Assembly (NCBI RefSeq): GCF_000802225.1
Contig: NZ_JTDI01000006.1
Coordinates: forward strand, 248,001-312,000
DNA length: 64,000 nt
Direction: 5' to 3'
Origin: Novosphingobium malaysiense
GTDB taxonomy: Bacteria; Pseudomonadota; Alphaproteobacteria; Sphingomonadales; Sphingomonadaceae
The notes below the pieces were generated by a model that worked only from the letters and a program-made list of their open reading frames with translations, made no database searches and was not told the origin of the DNA. Made by a program: the position numbers and the translations under genes. This document shows positions 42,371 to 50,935 of this stretch, piece by piece (positions within the stretch are counted from its first letter, which is position 1; each line of letters begins with the position of its first letter).

Positions 42371-42772
42371 TCACGCCAGCGTCGCGTAGATCTCCGCGAC
42401 GATGACCCACTCGCCCAGCACCTCGCGCCACTTGGCCGCGTAATCGCCCGCGGCCAGCGCCTTGCCGGATCCGGCCTCCACCCCCTGCCAATGCCCCTGC
42501 TCGAGCGCCACCGGCTCGATCCGCGAAACGGCGATGCTGACAGGCGTGCGGGTGTAGATGGCGCGGGCCGGGCTGGAGAACTCGCGCCGCCAGGCCTTGA
42601 TCTGCGCATTGCGGCCGGAAACGACCGCGCTGTCGCTGCCCGTCACCATCATCACGTCGCGCGCCAGGACCTGCGAGATGGCGGCGATGTCGCCTTCTGC
42701 AATGGCGCGGTTGAACGTGGCGCGGCGCCGGCGGATGGCGAGTTCCGCGCCGGAATCGGTGGTCTGGCTCAT
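42371..42772 (-). CDS. SnoaL/DUF4440-like protein
   Basis: A 133-residue NTF2-fold protein: ATFNRAIAEGDIAAISQVLAR, VMMVTGSDSAVVSGRNAQI and WREVLGEWVIVAEIYATL. It has the helix and four-strand pattern of DUF4440. The start at 42772 is taken because GGGAGG lies 3-8 bases upstream; the long upstream frame is Arg/Pro-rich and improbable. The function (ligand or catalysis) is unknown. Confidence 0.8.
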   Translation of the reverse strand: MSQTTDSGAELAIRRRRATFNRAIAEGDIAAISQVLARDVMMVTGSDSAVVSGRNAQIKAWRREFSSPARAIYTRTPVSIAVSRIEPVALEQGHWQGVEAGSGKALAAGDYAAKWREVLGEWVIVAEIYATLA

Positions 42773-42941
42773 GCCCTCCCCCCCGAGGCGCCGACTGCGC
42801 GGCGCCAATGCCGACGACGGCGTTCCGGTTGGTCCGGGGCGAGACGGTAGGTAAGCAGATAGTGGTTCACGACCTCTCCTTGCCCTCTGCGGGGATAGGG
42901 ACAGGCGGCTTATATCAATCGCCGGGCGTTTGTCCTCCCTT

Positions 42942-43589
42942 TCAGGCGCAGCCTTCCACGTATCCGAGCACCGGCATCGTGCCGACATGGATCAGGCTGA
43001 CCCGCCCGTCGCGCCCGATCTCGAAGCGCAGCGCCGGTTCGCCGCTATCCGCACCGGGCGCGGTCAGGTACTTTGCAGGCGCTTCCTCGTAGGCATGCGG
43101 ATCGGCGCGAAAGCCCGGAAAGGCGCGCTTCACCTCGGCCTCGCTGGTGCCGACGCCGATGCCCTCGGCAAGGACGACGTTCGAGCGCTCGCCCACCGTG
43201 ATGCGGCGCACCTTGCCGGTCTCGACGATGGCATAGACGCCCGGGTAGTCGGGCGAGCTGACGATGCGGCAGAGGTCCGAAACCTGCGCGCCCCGCTCCG
43301 CCCAGGAGCCGCCCTTCGGCACCGGCTCGCCGATGCGCAGGTCGTCCAACCCGTCCAGCCCCAGCACCGGTGCCACAGCGACGGGCAGGACCATCGGCGG
43401 GGGCGCCGCCGCCACACCATCGTCGGGCGCGGCGGCGGAGACGGCGGCGGGCTGCGCCGATGGCGTCGCGGCATTCGCCGTCGGAGACGGTTCGGCCTTT
43501 GCCGTGGCCGCATTGGCCGACGGCGAAGGCTCGGACGAACAGCCGGCCAGGCATAGGGCCAGCGCGGTGGCTGTGATCACGTGCTGCAT
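42942..43589 (-). CDS. Predicted lipoprotein
   Basis: A 215-residue protein with lipobox ITATALALCLAGCSSEP (Cys near residue 17). An Ala/Pro/Ser-rich linker of about 60 residues follows, then a globular domain from about 80 (LGLDGLDDLRIGEPVPKGG ... FPGFRADPHAYEEAPAKYL). No family is recognised. It lies on the same strand as DUF4440 and the ABM protein, perhaps one unit. Confidence 0.7.
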   Translation of the reverse strand: MQHVITATALALCLAGCSSEPSPSANAATAKAEPSPTANAATPSAQPAAVSAAAPDDGVAAAPPPMVLPVAVAPVLGLDGLDDLRIGEPVPKGGSWAERGAQVSDLCRIVSSPDYPGVYAIVETGKVRRITVGERSNVVLAEGIGVGTSEAEVKRAFPGFRADPHAYEEAPAKYLTAPGADSGEPALRFEIGRDGRVSLIHVGTMPVLGYVEGCA

Positions 43590-43647
43590 GGTCGGCCTGA
43601 AACGGCGAACACGGCCTGCAGGTTCCCGTCCGACCCGCCGATAGCCC

Positions 43648-43980
43648 TCAGGCCCCTTCGGCGGAGGCATGGTCCAGCAGGTCGTCGGTCACTTCCAGCA
43701 GCAGCAACGGCTCGTCCGCCCATTCGCAGATGGCATCGACGAAGGCCGCGCGCGTTTCCGGGTCGTCGTAGACCATCCTCGCATCGTAGGCCCGCTGCCA
43801 CGTCTCGCGGTCGGGCCACTCGGCGACGCCGATGAAGCGTCGTTCGCGCGCGTCCCAGTGCAGGCGCGAGCCCAGTGAGCCGTATTTCTCGCGGATCAGC
43901 GCCGTTCCCCGGCGCCAGGCGGCGCGAAACTGGTCTTCCTTTCCCGGGTGGACCTTCCACCAATAGGCTGCGACGAACAT
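43648..43980 (-). CDS. Antibiotic biosynthesis monooxygenase-like (ABM) protein
   Basis: A 110-residue dimeric alpha/beta barrel: MFVAAYWWKVHPGKEDQFRAA ... GSLGSRLHWDARERRFIGVAEW ... RMVYDDPETRAAF. This pattern resembles the ABM/quinol monooxygenase fold. The start is placed at MFVAAYW because the extension upstream is Arg/Gly-rich and reads through a repeat. Function is unassigned. Confidence 0.8.
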   Translation of the reverse strand: MFVAAYWWKVHPGKEDQFRAAWRRGTALIREKYGSLGSRLHWDARERRFIGVAEWPDRETWQRAYDARMVYDDPETRAAFVDAICEWADEPLLLLEVTDDLLDHASAEGA

Positions 43981-44063
43981 GACTTCGTACCCCTCCCTCG
44001 GTTTGCGTCTCCTGCCTCCAACGCACCGGCAGCCGCCCCGGCTCCCGCCTCGTCGACAGCGGC

Positions 44064-44117
44064 GCGCCTGTGACACGCCGGTTGACACGGACGCGCGAAA
44101 AAGTGCGTGTCACCTTG
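44064..44117 (-). repeat. Dispersed TGACAC inverted repeat, copy 2
   Basis: Read on the minus strand: CAAGGTGACACGC ... TCGCGCGTCCGTGTCAACCGG.CGTGTCACAGGCGC. The words occur in the same order as in the copy at 13660-13723. It spans the end of the HTH-like protein gene and the intergenic gap to the ABM gene. Confidence 0.6.
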
Positions 44118-44571
44118 CCCCTCCCCACTGGCCCCCGCGCGGATCGGGCGAGGCGCGGTCCATCTGCGCCAGCAGCCGCAGAAGCGCGGAATCGCTGGGC
44201 CGCAGCGAGCATCCGACATAGCGTCCGCCGCGCATCCGCACCCGGACCAGCCCCTCATGCGCCGCGGCCACCAGCGCCCAGCCTGTCAACTTCGGAAAGG
44301 CCGGAATGTCATCCCTGTCCGGCGCCATGACCGCAAAGTCCCACGCCGCGGCAAACCACGCCGCCCCTGCCCGCCACCGCAGCCGATAGACACTCTCGCG
44401 CGAAGCCCCGACCCGCGCCGCCGCTTCGGACACCGAGCCCGTCTGCGCCAGCCACCCGATGAACTCCCCCTGCCGCACGGCCGACCACCCGTCCCGCCGA
44501 TGCCGCAAAGGCACCGGCACGAACGGCGGAATGCGCAAGTAAGCGGGCCAGCGGGCAGTAGGTCTCGGCAT
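44110..44571 (-). CDS. Hypothetical protein with helix-turn-helix-like segment
   Basis: A 153-residue protein. The centre, GEFIGWLAQTGSVSEAAARVG then ASRESVYRLRWRAGAAWFA, has the spacing of a helix-turn-helix (residues about 33-70). The remainder is Arg-rich and without an assigned family. The frame ends inside the TGACAC repeat. It may be a DNA-binding protein linked to the repeat, but this is only an association. Proteins with the same HTH-like core occur widely in sphingomonads. Confidence 0.6.
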   Translation of the reverse strand: MPRPTARWPAYLRIPPFVPVPLRHRRDGWSAVRQGEFIGWLAQTGSVSEAAARVGASRESVYRLRWRAGAAWFAAAWDFAVMAPDRDDIPAFPKLTGWALVAAAHEGLVRVRMRGGRYVGCSLRPSDSALLRLLAQMDRASPDPRGGQWGGAR

Positions 44572-44638
44572 GGGCCAAGGCTATCGCGGCGGCGGGGTTG
44601 TAGGAAAACGGTTTGTCGGGAAGGGAGGGAAGAAGGGT

Positions 44639-44658
44639 GCGAGGGTTATTACCCTCGC
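44639..44658. repeat. Short inverted repeat
   Basis: GCGAGGGT-TATT-ACCCTCGC, an 8-bp stem with a 4-base loop, in the gap between the HTH-like gene and the DUF2726 gene. Confidence 0.5.
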
Positions 44659-44710
44659 GCTCCCCTTACTGTCGACGTTTCGCCTTGCAGCCACGTTGCG
44701 CACCCGACCG

Positions 44711-44734
44711 TCCCCTCCCGCAAGCGGGAGGGGA
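44711..44734. repeat. Short inverted repeat (REP-like)
   Basis: TCCCCTCCCGC-AA-GCGGGAGGGGA, an 11-bp perfect stem with a 2-base loop. No adjoining gene ends here, so it is more likely an extragenic hairpin than a terminator. Confidence 0.6.
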
Positions 44735-44938
44735 GTCTTTCGCAAGGAGGACTACCGTGGAATTGTCGATCTTGGCCTTCTTGAGGAAGGCGAACACAGG
44801 GGTGTTATAAGAATATAAAACCAGAGGTGAGAGGAGAATTGAGCCAGCGCGAATCATTTCTCCATCCCAACCCTTTCATTTTAATATTGTTTGTGAACAT
44901 TATTGCCACTCACAGTCACTTCCGCAGAAAGTGTCGTT

Positions 44939-45592
44939 ATGCCGCCTGAAATCATCGCCTTGATAGACAAGCCCCACCTGCTTGTAATGGTACTCGCGGT
45001 AGGAGCATTTTGTGGGATCGCTGTGGAGCGCAGTGTAAATTGGTGGGAAAGAAGGCAGCGCAAAACTAAATGGAAGAACCGTCGCCCGCAGCGTTTTGCC
45101 ACGAGATCTTGGCGTGAGAAGGCGGTTACGCCATCCAAACGCACACCCGACCGCGCATTGAACGATGCCGCAGAACAGCTCCGATGCGTGATGGAAGCTA
45201 AATTCCTGTCACGCCCACTGCTTAATCACAGCGAACGCCGCCTGCTCGGTGTAATCGACGCAGCACTTGCAGACCATAGCCCCGGCTGGCGGGCGATGGG
45301 ACAAGTAAGTCTCGGCGAAATCCTTTCCAGTCCCGACGAGCAAGCGTTCTTTGCAATCAACTCGAAGCGCGTTGACCTTCTTATCGTTGATGCCAACTGC
45401 AAGCCGCTTCACGCAATTGAGTTTCAGGGCAAAGGACATCACGCCAGCAACAACACTGCAGCCCGCGACGCGGTTAAGAAAGAAGCTCTGCGCAGGGCCG
45501 GCGTTGGTTATGTTGAAGTGGTAAGCGGGGACACACCTGCAGAAGTTCGCGACATGATCAGAAAATTGGCATCCCGAATTAAGACTGCATAG
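44939..45592 (+). CDS. Membrane-anchored DUF2726 protein
   Basis: A 217-residue protein. One N-terminal helix (LLVMVLAVGAFCGIAV, about 14-29) and a basic stretch precede a DUF2726 domain from about residue 88: KFLSRPLLNHSERRLLGVIDAAL, then KRVDLLIVDANCKPLHAIEFQGKGHH and KKEALRRAGVGYVEVVSGDTP. The ERR..., Asp and E-x-Q-x-K elements look like the restriction-endonuclease fold (PD-(D/E)xK). Composition is lower in G+C than the neighbours, a hint of transfer. ATG 44939 is preferred; TTG 44903 is possible. It may be a nuclease but activity is not shown. Confidence 0.75.
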   Translation: MPPEIIALIDKPHLLVMVLAVGAFCGIAVERSVNWWERRQRKTKWKNRRPQRFATRSWREKAVTPSKRTPDRALNDAAEQLRCVMEAKFLSRPLLNHSERRLLGVIDAALADHSPGWRAMGQVSLGEILSSPDEQAFFAINSKRVDLLIVDANCKPLHAIEFQGKGHHASNNTAARDAVKKEALRRAGVGYVEVVSGDTPAEVRDMIRKLASRIKTA

Positions 45593-45718
45593 CTGGAAGC
45601 CTTCTTTCCGCATCAGGTCAACGGTCTGGCCCGAGGCGGGTCCTAGCCGGTCCTCTCATCAGCCAGATGCGTCCCGGCAGTGCCGCCAACAAAGCTAGCT
45701 CTGCCGGGATACGCGCAG

Positions 45719-47581
<1,863 letters not shown>

Positions 47582-47637
47582 ATGCGCTTCTCTCCTGGGG
47601 GCGGATGGGGCGCGGATAGGCCGGGAGGCGGCGTCCA

Positions 47638-47742
47638 CTCCCTCCGCCCGTGCTAACGGGTTCAGGTTCGACGGGTCTTGTGGAGCATACCCACAACTCT
47701 CAGCCGATGGCCGATTAACGACCTGCTGGCTCCCCGGGGAAG
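47638..47742 (-). promoter_or_regulatory. TPP riboswitch (THI element) of thiC
   Basis: On the minus strand the leader carries GGCTGAGAG (CTGAGA at plus 47698-47703), ACCCGTCGAACCTGA (plus 47662-47676) and CACGGGCGGAGGGA (plus 47639-47652), the conserved parts of the TPP aptamer, framed by the P1 pair TTCCC/GGGAG. It ends about 57 bases before the thiC ATG, so a translation or termination switch is plausible. Thiamine pyrophosphate would repress thiC. Confidence 0.92.
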
Positions 47743-47789
47743 GCGCAATGATAGACGGCTGCGGGCATGGCGTCTAGGGGCCGGAGCCG

Positions 47790-48425
47790 ATGCCGATGCT
47801 CTATCGCCTGGATGCTGCCGCTGCTGCGGTGGGCCGTGCCTTCGGCGCGCGCGTGGGGGACGATCCCTGGGCGGGCGGGCACGTGGCACCGGGGCAGTTC
47901 GCTCCGGTGATCACCGCCGGGCGCGAGTTCATCGCCGGGCCGCGACCGGCCGGACGCACGCTGGAAACGCGGATGATCCCGCGCCTGTGGGGCGTGCCGC
48001 CCCCGCCCTCGGTGCCCGATGCGCGGCCGGTGCTGACCGTGCGCAACCTCTCCAGCCCGTTCTGGATCGGCAACTTGCGCAACAGCGAATTCCGCTGCCT
48101 GATCCCTGCAACCGCCTTCATGGAATGGGGCAAGCCCTCACCCAAGGACGGCAAGCGCCGGCAGTGCTGGTACGCGTGCTCCGACCAGCCGGTCTTCGCG
48201 ATGGCGGCGGTGTGGAAGGACAGCGAAGTCCCCGCCTTCGCGCTGCTAGCCTGCGAGGCCAATGCCGCGCTGCGGGCCGAGGGGCGCGACACGATGCCGG
48301 TGATCCTGCCCCCCGATGCGGCCATGCGCGACGTGTGGCTCTATGGCGGCTGGGACCGCGCGCAGGCGCTGGTGCAGCCCTATTCGAGTTCGCTGATGGC
48401 GGTGCGGCGAGTGCCGGAGGACTGA
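47790..48425 (+). CDS. SRAP (YedK/HMCES-like) family protein lacking catalytic Cys2
   Basis: A 211-residue SOS-response-associated peptidase-like protein. TVRNLSSPFW aligns with the family Asn, and FRCLIPATAFMEW with the conserved Glu of the ssDNA/abasic-site pocket; DTMPVILPP corresponds to the RMPVIL strand. Family proteins begin Met-Cys with the Cys forming a thiazolidine link to abasic sites; here the N terminus is MPMLYRLDAA, aligning with MCNLYRM, so the catalytic Cys is Pro, and the His before MPVIL is also absent. It may bind DNA without crosslinking. Confidence 0.8.
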   Translation: MPMLYRLDAAAAAVGRAFGARVGDDPWAGGHVAPGQFAPVITAGREFIAGPRPAGRTLETRMIPRLWGVPPPPSVPDARPVLTVRNLSSPFWIGNLRNSEFRCLIPATAFMEWGKPSPKDGKRRQCWYACSDQPVFAMAAVWKDSEVPAFALLACEANAALRAEGRDTMPVILPPDAAMRDVWLYGGWDRAQALVQPYSSSLMAVRRVPED

Positions 48426-48431
48426 TCCCCA

Positions 48432-48504
48432 CCGTTCGTGTCGAGCGAAGTCGAGACACGCAAAACCAGGGCCAACGTGTCTCGACTTCGCTCGACACGA
48501 ACGG
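48432..48504. repeat. 29-bp perfect inverted repeat (REP-like)
   Basis: CCGTTCGTGTCGAGCGAAG... (48432-48460) and its exact complement (48476-48504) enclose a 15-base loop. The core TGTCGAGCGAAGTCGAGACA is a widely dispersed sphingomonad extragenic element. It sits between the SRAP and PhnA-like genes. Confidence 0.85.
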
Positions 48505-48594
48505 AACCTTGGCGGGGCTTACAGATGCAAAATATGCATCAAAGCTGGTCAAACGGCCTTCGCCCTGCCAAAGCGCCCGCGAACAGGAGAGCGC

Positions 48595-48903
48595 ATGATG
48601 GCTGACGACGAAGACTACGTGTACGACGAGGAAAGCGGCGAGTGGATGCCCGCTTCGGAACTGGCTGCCAAGCAAGCGGCCGCGAACACCGTCGAAGTGC
48701 GCGATTCGGTGGGCAATGTCCTTGCCGACGGCGACTCCGTCACGCTGATCAAGGACCTCACCGTCAAGGGCGCGGGCCAGACGCTCAAGCGCGGCACTGT
48801 CATCCCCGCGATCCGGCTGACCGGCGACGAGCAGGAAATCGACTGCAAATACCCCGGCATCAAGGGCCTGGTCCTGCGCGCGGAGTTCGTGCGCAAGCGT
48901 TGA
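48595..48903 (+). CDS. PhnA-domain protein without zinc ribbon
   Basis: A 102-residue protein. The C-terminal 68 residues, VRDSVGNVLADGDSVTLIKDL ... VKGAGQTLKRGTVIPAIRLTG ... GIKGLVLRAEFVRKR, match the PhnA/YjdM domain. The N-terminal zinc-ribbon of that family is replaced by an acidic segment (ADDEDYVYDEESGEWMPASE) with no cysteines. The name alkylphosphonate utilisation is historical; activity here is unknown. AGGAG is upstream. ATG 48595 or 48598 can be used. Confidence 0.85.
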   Translation: MMADDEDYVYDEESGEWMPASELAAKQAAANTVEVRDSVGNVLADGDSVTLIKDLTVKGAGQTLKRGTVIPAIRLTGDEQEIDCKYPGIKGLVLRAEFVRKR

Positions 48904-48941
48904 GCACGGCTTTCGTCGCCCCCCGGCCTGTGGTGCTGGGC

Positions 48942-49340
48942 TCAGAAGTGCAGCAGGCCCACCGCGATCAGCGCCAGGCCGATGACGACCGAACACCAGC
49001 TCCACAGCTTGGACAGCGGCCCGAAGCGGCGCACCCAGAACGCCATGTAGACGTCCGAGAAGGCAATCACCATCAGCGCCTCGATGCACATCAGGCCGCC
49101 GACGACGCTCAGCGCACTCGAAAGCCAGTCGGGCGAAGCCCAAGGATTGGCGATATAGATCACCGCGCCCAGGAACAGTTCGAGCAGCCCGGTGGCGAGC
49201 TGCAGCGCGGGCGACGCCACGATTTCCTGGATCAGCGTGTGCCAATGTCCCGGCTTACGCAGTTCCCCGATCCCGGCGAAGAACGCAAAGAGCCCCAGAA
49301 AAAGCGCGGTCCACGCCGGTGCCAGCGACAGGTCGGGCAT
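48942..49340 (-). CDS. Four-helix membrane protein, hypothetical
   Basis: A 132-residue protein with about four hydrophobic segments: AWTALFLGLFAFFAGIGEL, ALQLATGLLELFLGAVIYI, LSSALSVVGGLMCIEALMV and LWSWCSVVIGLALIAVGLL. No family recognised. ATG 49340 is taken because the upstream frame is Arg/Pro-rich and lacks a helix. Converges with the PhnA-like gene 38 bases away and diverges from the UDG-like gene. Confidence 0.7.
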   Translation of the reverse strand: MPDLSLAPAWTALFLGLFAFFAGIGELRKPGHWHTLIQEIVASPALQLATGLLELFLGAVIYIANPWASPDWLSSALSVVGGLMCIEALMVIAFSDVYMAFWVRRFGPLSKLWSWCSVVIGLALIAVGLLHF

Positions 49341-49456
49341 GTATTTTTCTCCATTCCCCCAAACAGGCCGGCAGGATGGACGCAGAGGCCGGCCGCGTAA
49401 AGGTGGATTGGTCAAATTGGGTTGCGTCCACAGCATCGCACCGCCATCTCCATCGC

Positions 49457-50050
49457 ATGCCTCCCCCGCTCGATACCCTGCTCGGCGAAATCCGCGCCTG
49501 CCGCGTCTGCGCGCAGGACTTTGGCGAACTGGGCCACGAACCGCGCCCCTTCGTCGCCGCTTCGCGCGAGGCGCCTGTCCTGATCATCGGACAGGCGCCG
49601 GGCAGCAAGGTGCACGCCAGCGGCATCGGGTGGGACGACGACAGCGGCGACCGGCTGCGCGACTGGCTGGGGATCGACCGCGAGACATTCTACGATACCG
49701 CCAAGATCGCGCAGATGCCTTCCGGTTTCTGCTATCCGGGAAAGGGCAATGGTGGCGACCTGCCGCCCCGCCGCGAATGCGCGCCGCTGTGGCATGAGCG
49801 CCTGCTGGCCGAACTGCCCAGCATCGAACTGACGCTTCTGGTCGGCCAGTACGCGCAGAAGCGGTATCTTCCACGCGGCTTCGCGCCCAACCTCACCGAG
49901 GCCGTGCGCCGGTGGCGCGAGGCGCCGGACGGCCTGTTCCCCCTGCCCCACCCGGCATGGCGCAGCCGGCTGTGGATGGCGAAGCATCCCTGGTTCGAAG
50001 CGGAAGTCCTGCCGGCGCTGCGTGGATACGTGCAACAAGCCCTGCGATAA
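49457..50050 (+). CDS. Uracil-DNA glycosylase superfamily protein
   Basis: A 197-residue protein with the UDG-fold motifs: PVLIIGQAPGSKVHASGIGW (motif A, GQAPG, near residue 40) and PLPHPAWRSRLWM (motif B-like, near 160). Two pairs of cysteines (RACRVC near 12-17 and FCYPGKGNGGDLPPRREC near 93-110) could bind an iron-sulfur cluster as in family 4/5 enzymes. The conserved region is shorter than classical UDG. A repair role is inferred. Confidence 0.8.
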   Translation: MPPPLDTLLGEIRACRVCAQDFGELGHEPRPFVAASREAPVLIIGQAPGSKVHASGIGWDDDSGDRLRDWLGIDRETFYDTAKIAQMPSGFCYPGKGNGGDLPPRRECAPLWHERLLAELPSIELTLLVGQYAQKRYLPRGFAPNLTEAVRRWREAPDGLFPLPHPAWRSRLWMAKHPWFEAEVLPALRGYVQQALR

Positions 50051-50055
50051 CTTAC

Positions 50056-50070
50056 TTTCCATTTTGGAAA
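50056..50070. promoter_or_regulatory. Operator palindrome 1
   Basis: TTTCCA-TTT-TGGAAA, a perfect 15-bp palindrome just after the UDG stop and 69 bases before the membrane-protein gene. The same arms recur at 50108-50124. Confidence 0.6.
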
Positions 50071-50107
50071 ATGATGACTTGCAAAACTGGAAAGTTAGGT
50101 CCATTGA

Positions 50108-50124
50108 CTTTCCACATTGGAAAG
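50108..50124. promoter_or_regulatory. Operator palindrome 2
   Basis: CTTTCCA-CAT-TGGAAAG, a perfect 17-bp palindrome, 53 bases centre-to-centre from palindrome 1 and 14 bases before the ATG at 50139. A lone half site TGGAAAG lies between (50088-50094). Likely bound by the winged-helix regulator encoded two genes downstream, by analogy with autoregulated pairs. Confidence 0.65.
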
Positions 50125-50138
50125 ACATGGAAGGTTAC

Positions 50139-50600
50139 ATGATGATCGATCGTAATGATGCTGCCGGAGCGCTGGGTGCCGTGCAAGATGCACGCGGCCG
50201 CCTCGCGTCAATTCAGGATTCGGCATGTCCCGCTTGGCGCCACATCGCCTTCGGTCTCGTGGAAGCCATTCTGGTGCTCGGATTTTCCGCGCATGGGCTG
50301 CTGACCTACATTCTCTATGCTTTGGCGCTCGCCATGGCCTTCGCGCTGATGCGGCGTGACAAACGCAGGACCGGCTTGCGCGTCAATGGTTGGCGGCGCG
50401 GGCGTACGTTGGTTCTTTCGATAGCCCTATGCGTAAGCATCATAGGTCTTGGCATCTGGGCGCGCATGGACTTCCAGCAGCCCTTTCCAACAACTTCCGG
50501 CCTTGTCGCTGCAGCAATAGCGCTGGCAATGGGCACCCTTGGTAGCGTCTGGTGGCAACGCATCTACCTAGCTGAATTGCGGGAGCAGGCCGGAGCATGA
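50139..50600 (+). CDS. Three-helix membrane protein, hypothetical
   Basis: A 153-residue protein. A short cytoplasmic N terminus (MMIDRNDAAGALGAVQDARG) is followed by hydrophobic segments near residues 35-68 (AFGLVEAILVLGFSAHG ... ILYALALAMAFALM), 88-105 (LVLSIALCVSIIGLGIW) and 120-140. GGAAGG lies about 5 bases before the ATG. It precedes the winged-helix regulator with a 4-base overlap (ATGA); the two form an operon behind the operator palindromes. No function known. Confidence 0.75.
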   Translation: MMIDRNDAAGALGAVQDARGRLASIQDSACPAWRHIAFGLVEAILVLGFSAHGLLTYILYALALAMAFALMRRDKRRTGLRVNGWRRGRTLVLSIALCVSIIGLGIWARMDFQQPFPTTSGLVAAAIALAMGTLGSVWWQRIYLAELREQAGA

Positions 50601-50935
50601 GCAGTACGGGAGCCGCTGGCCAGAAAGGGCTGGACATGATCCTGCACCCTCCAGCCCGATTGCAGATTGCTGCTGTGCTTGCAGCCGTTTCAGAAGCCGA
50701 ATTTGCCAAACTGCGTGAAGTGACGGGCGTATCGGACTCGGTCCTCTCCAAGCACCTCGCAGCCTTGAGCGAACCCGGCTACATCAAGCTCCGCAAGGCA
50801 CCGGCGAATGGCAGGCAACGCACCTGGGCCAGCCTCACCCGCAAGGGCCGCAAGGCCTTCACCGAACATGTGGCGGCTCTCAACCGGATCATGAGCACCG
50901 CCGGCCTGGCCGATACGGCCGATCAGAAGGTGTAG
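50597..50935 (+). CDS. Winged-helix transcriptional regulator
   Basis: A 112-residue DNA-binding protein. PARLQIAAVLAAVSEAEFAKL and TGVSDSVLSKHLAALSEPGYIKLRK form the helix-turn-helix (residues about 20-65), and NGRQRTWASLTRKGRKAFTEHV is the wing. The family (transcriptional regulator, MarR/ArsR-like, PF13601 type) usually controls an adjacent membrane-protein gene. Its start overlaps the upstream stop and its end overlaps the convergent MipA gene by 13 bases. It probably binds the TTTCCA-N3-TGGAAA sites and represses its own operon. Confidence 0.9.
   Translation: MSSTGAAGQKGLDMILHPPARLQIAAVLAAVSEAEFAKLREVTGVSDSVLSKHLAALSEPGYIKLRKAPANGRQRTWASLTRKGRKAFTEHVAALNRIMSTAGLADTADQKV

Larger units (their letters stand above)
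44572..44938. other. Intergenic region before the DUF2726 gene
   Basis: 367 bases with the two hairpins above, then an A+T-rich stretch (44800-44940) that probably holds the promoter of the DUF2726 gene. No gene is supported in this region. Confidence 0.5.

Noticed and set aside
45672..45709. Hairpin downstream of thiC as an intrinsic terminator
   Set aside because: The 9-bp stem (TCCCGGCAG/CTGCCGGGA) has a 20-base loop and no T tract on the minus strand.
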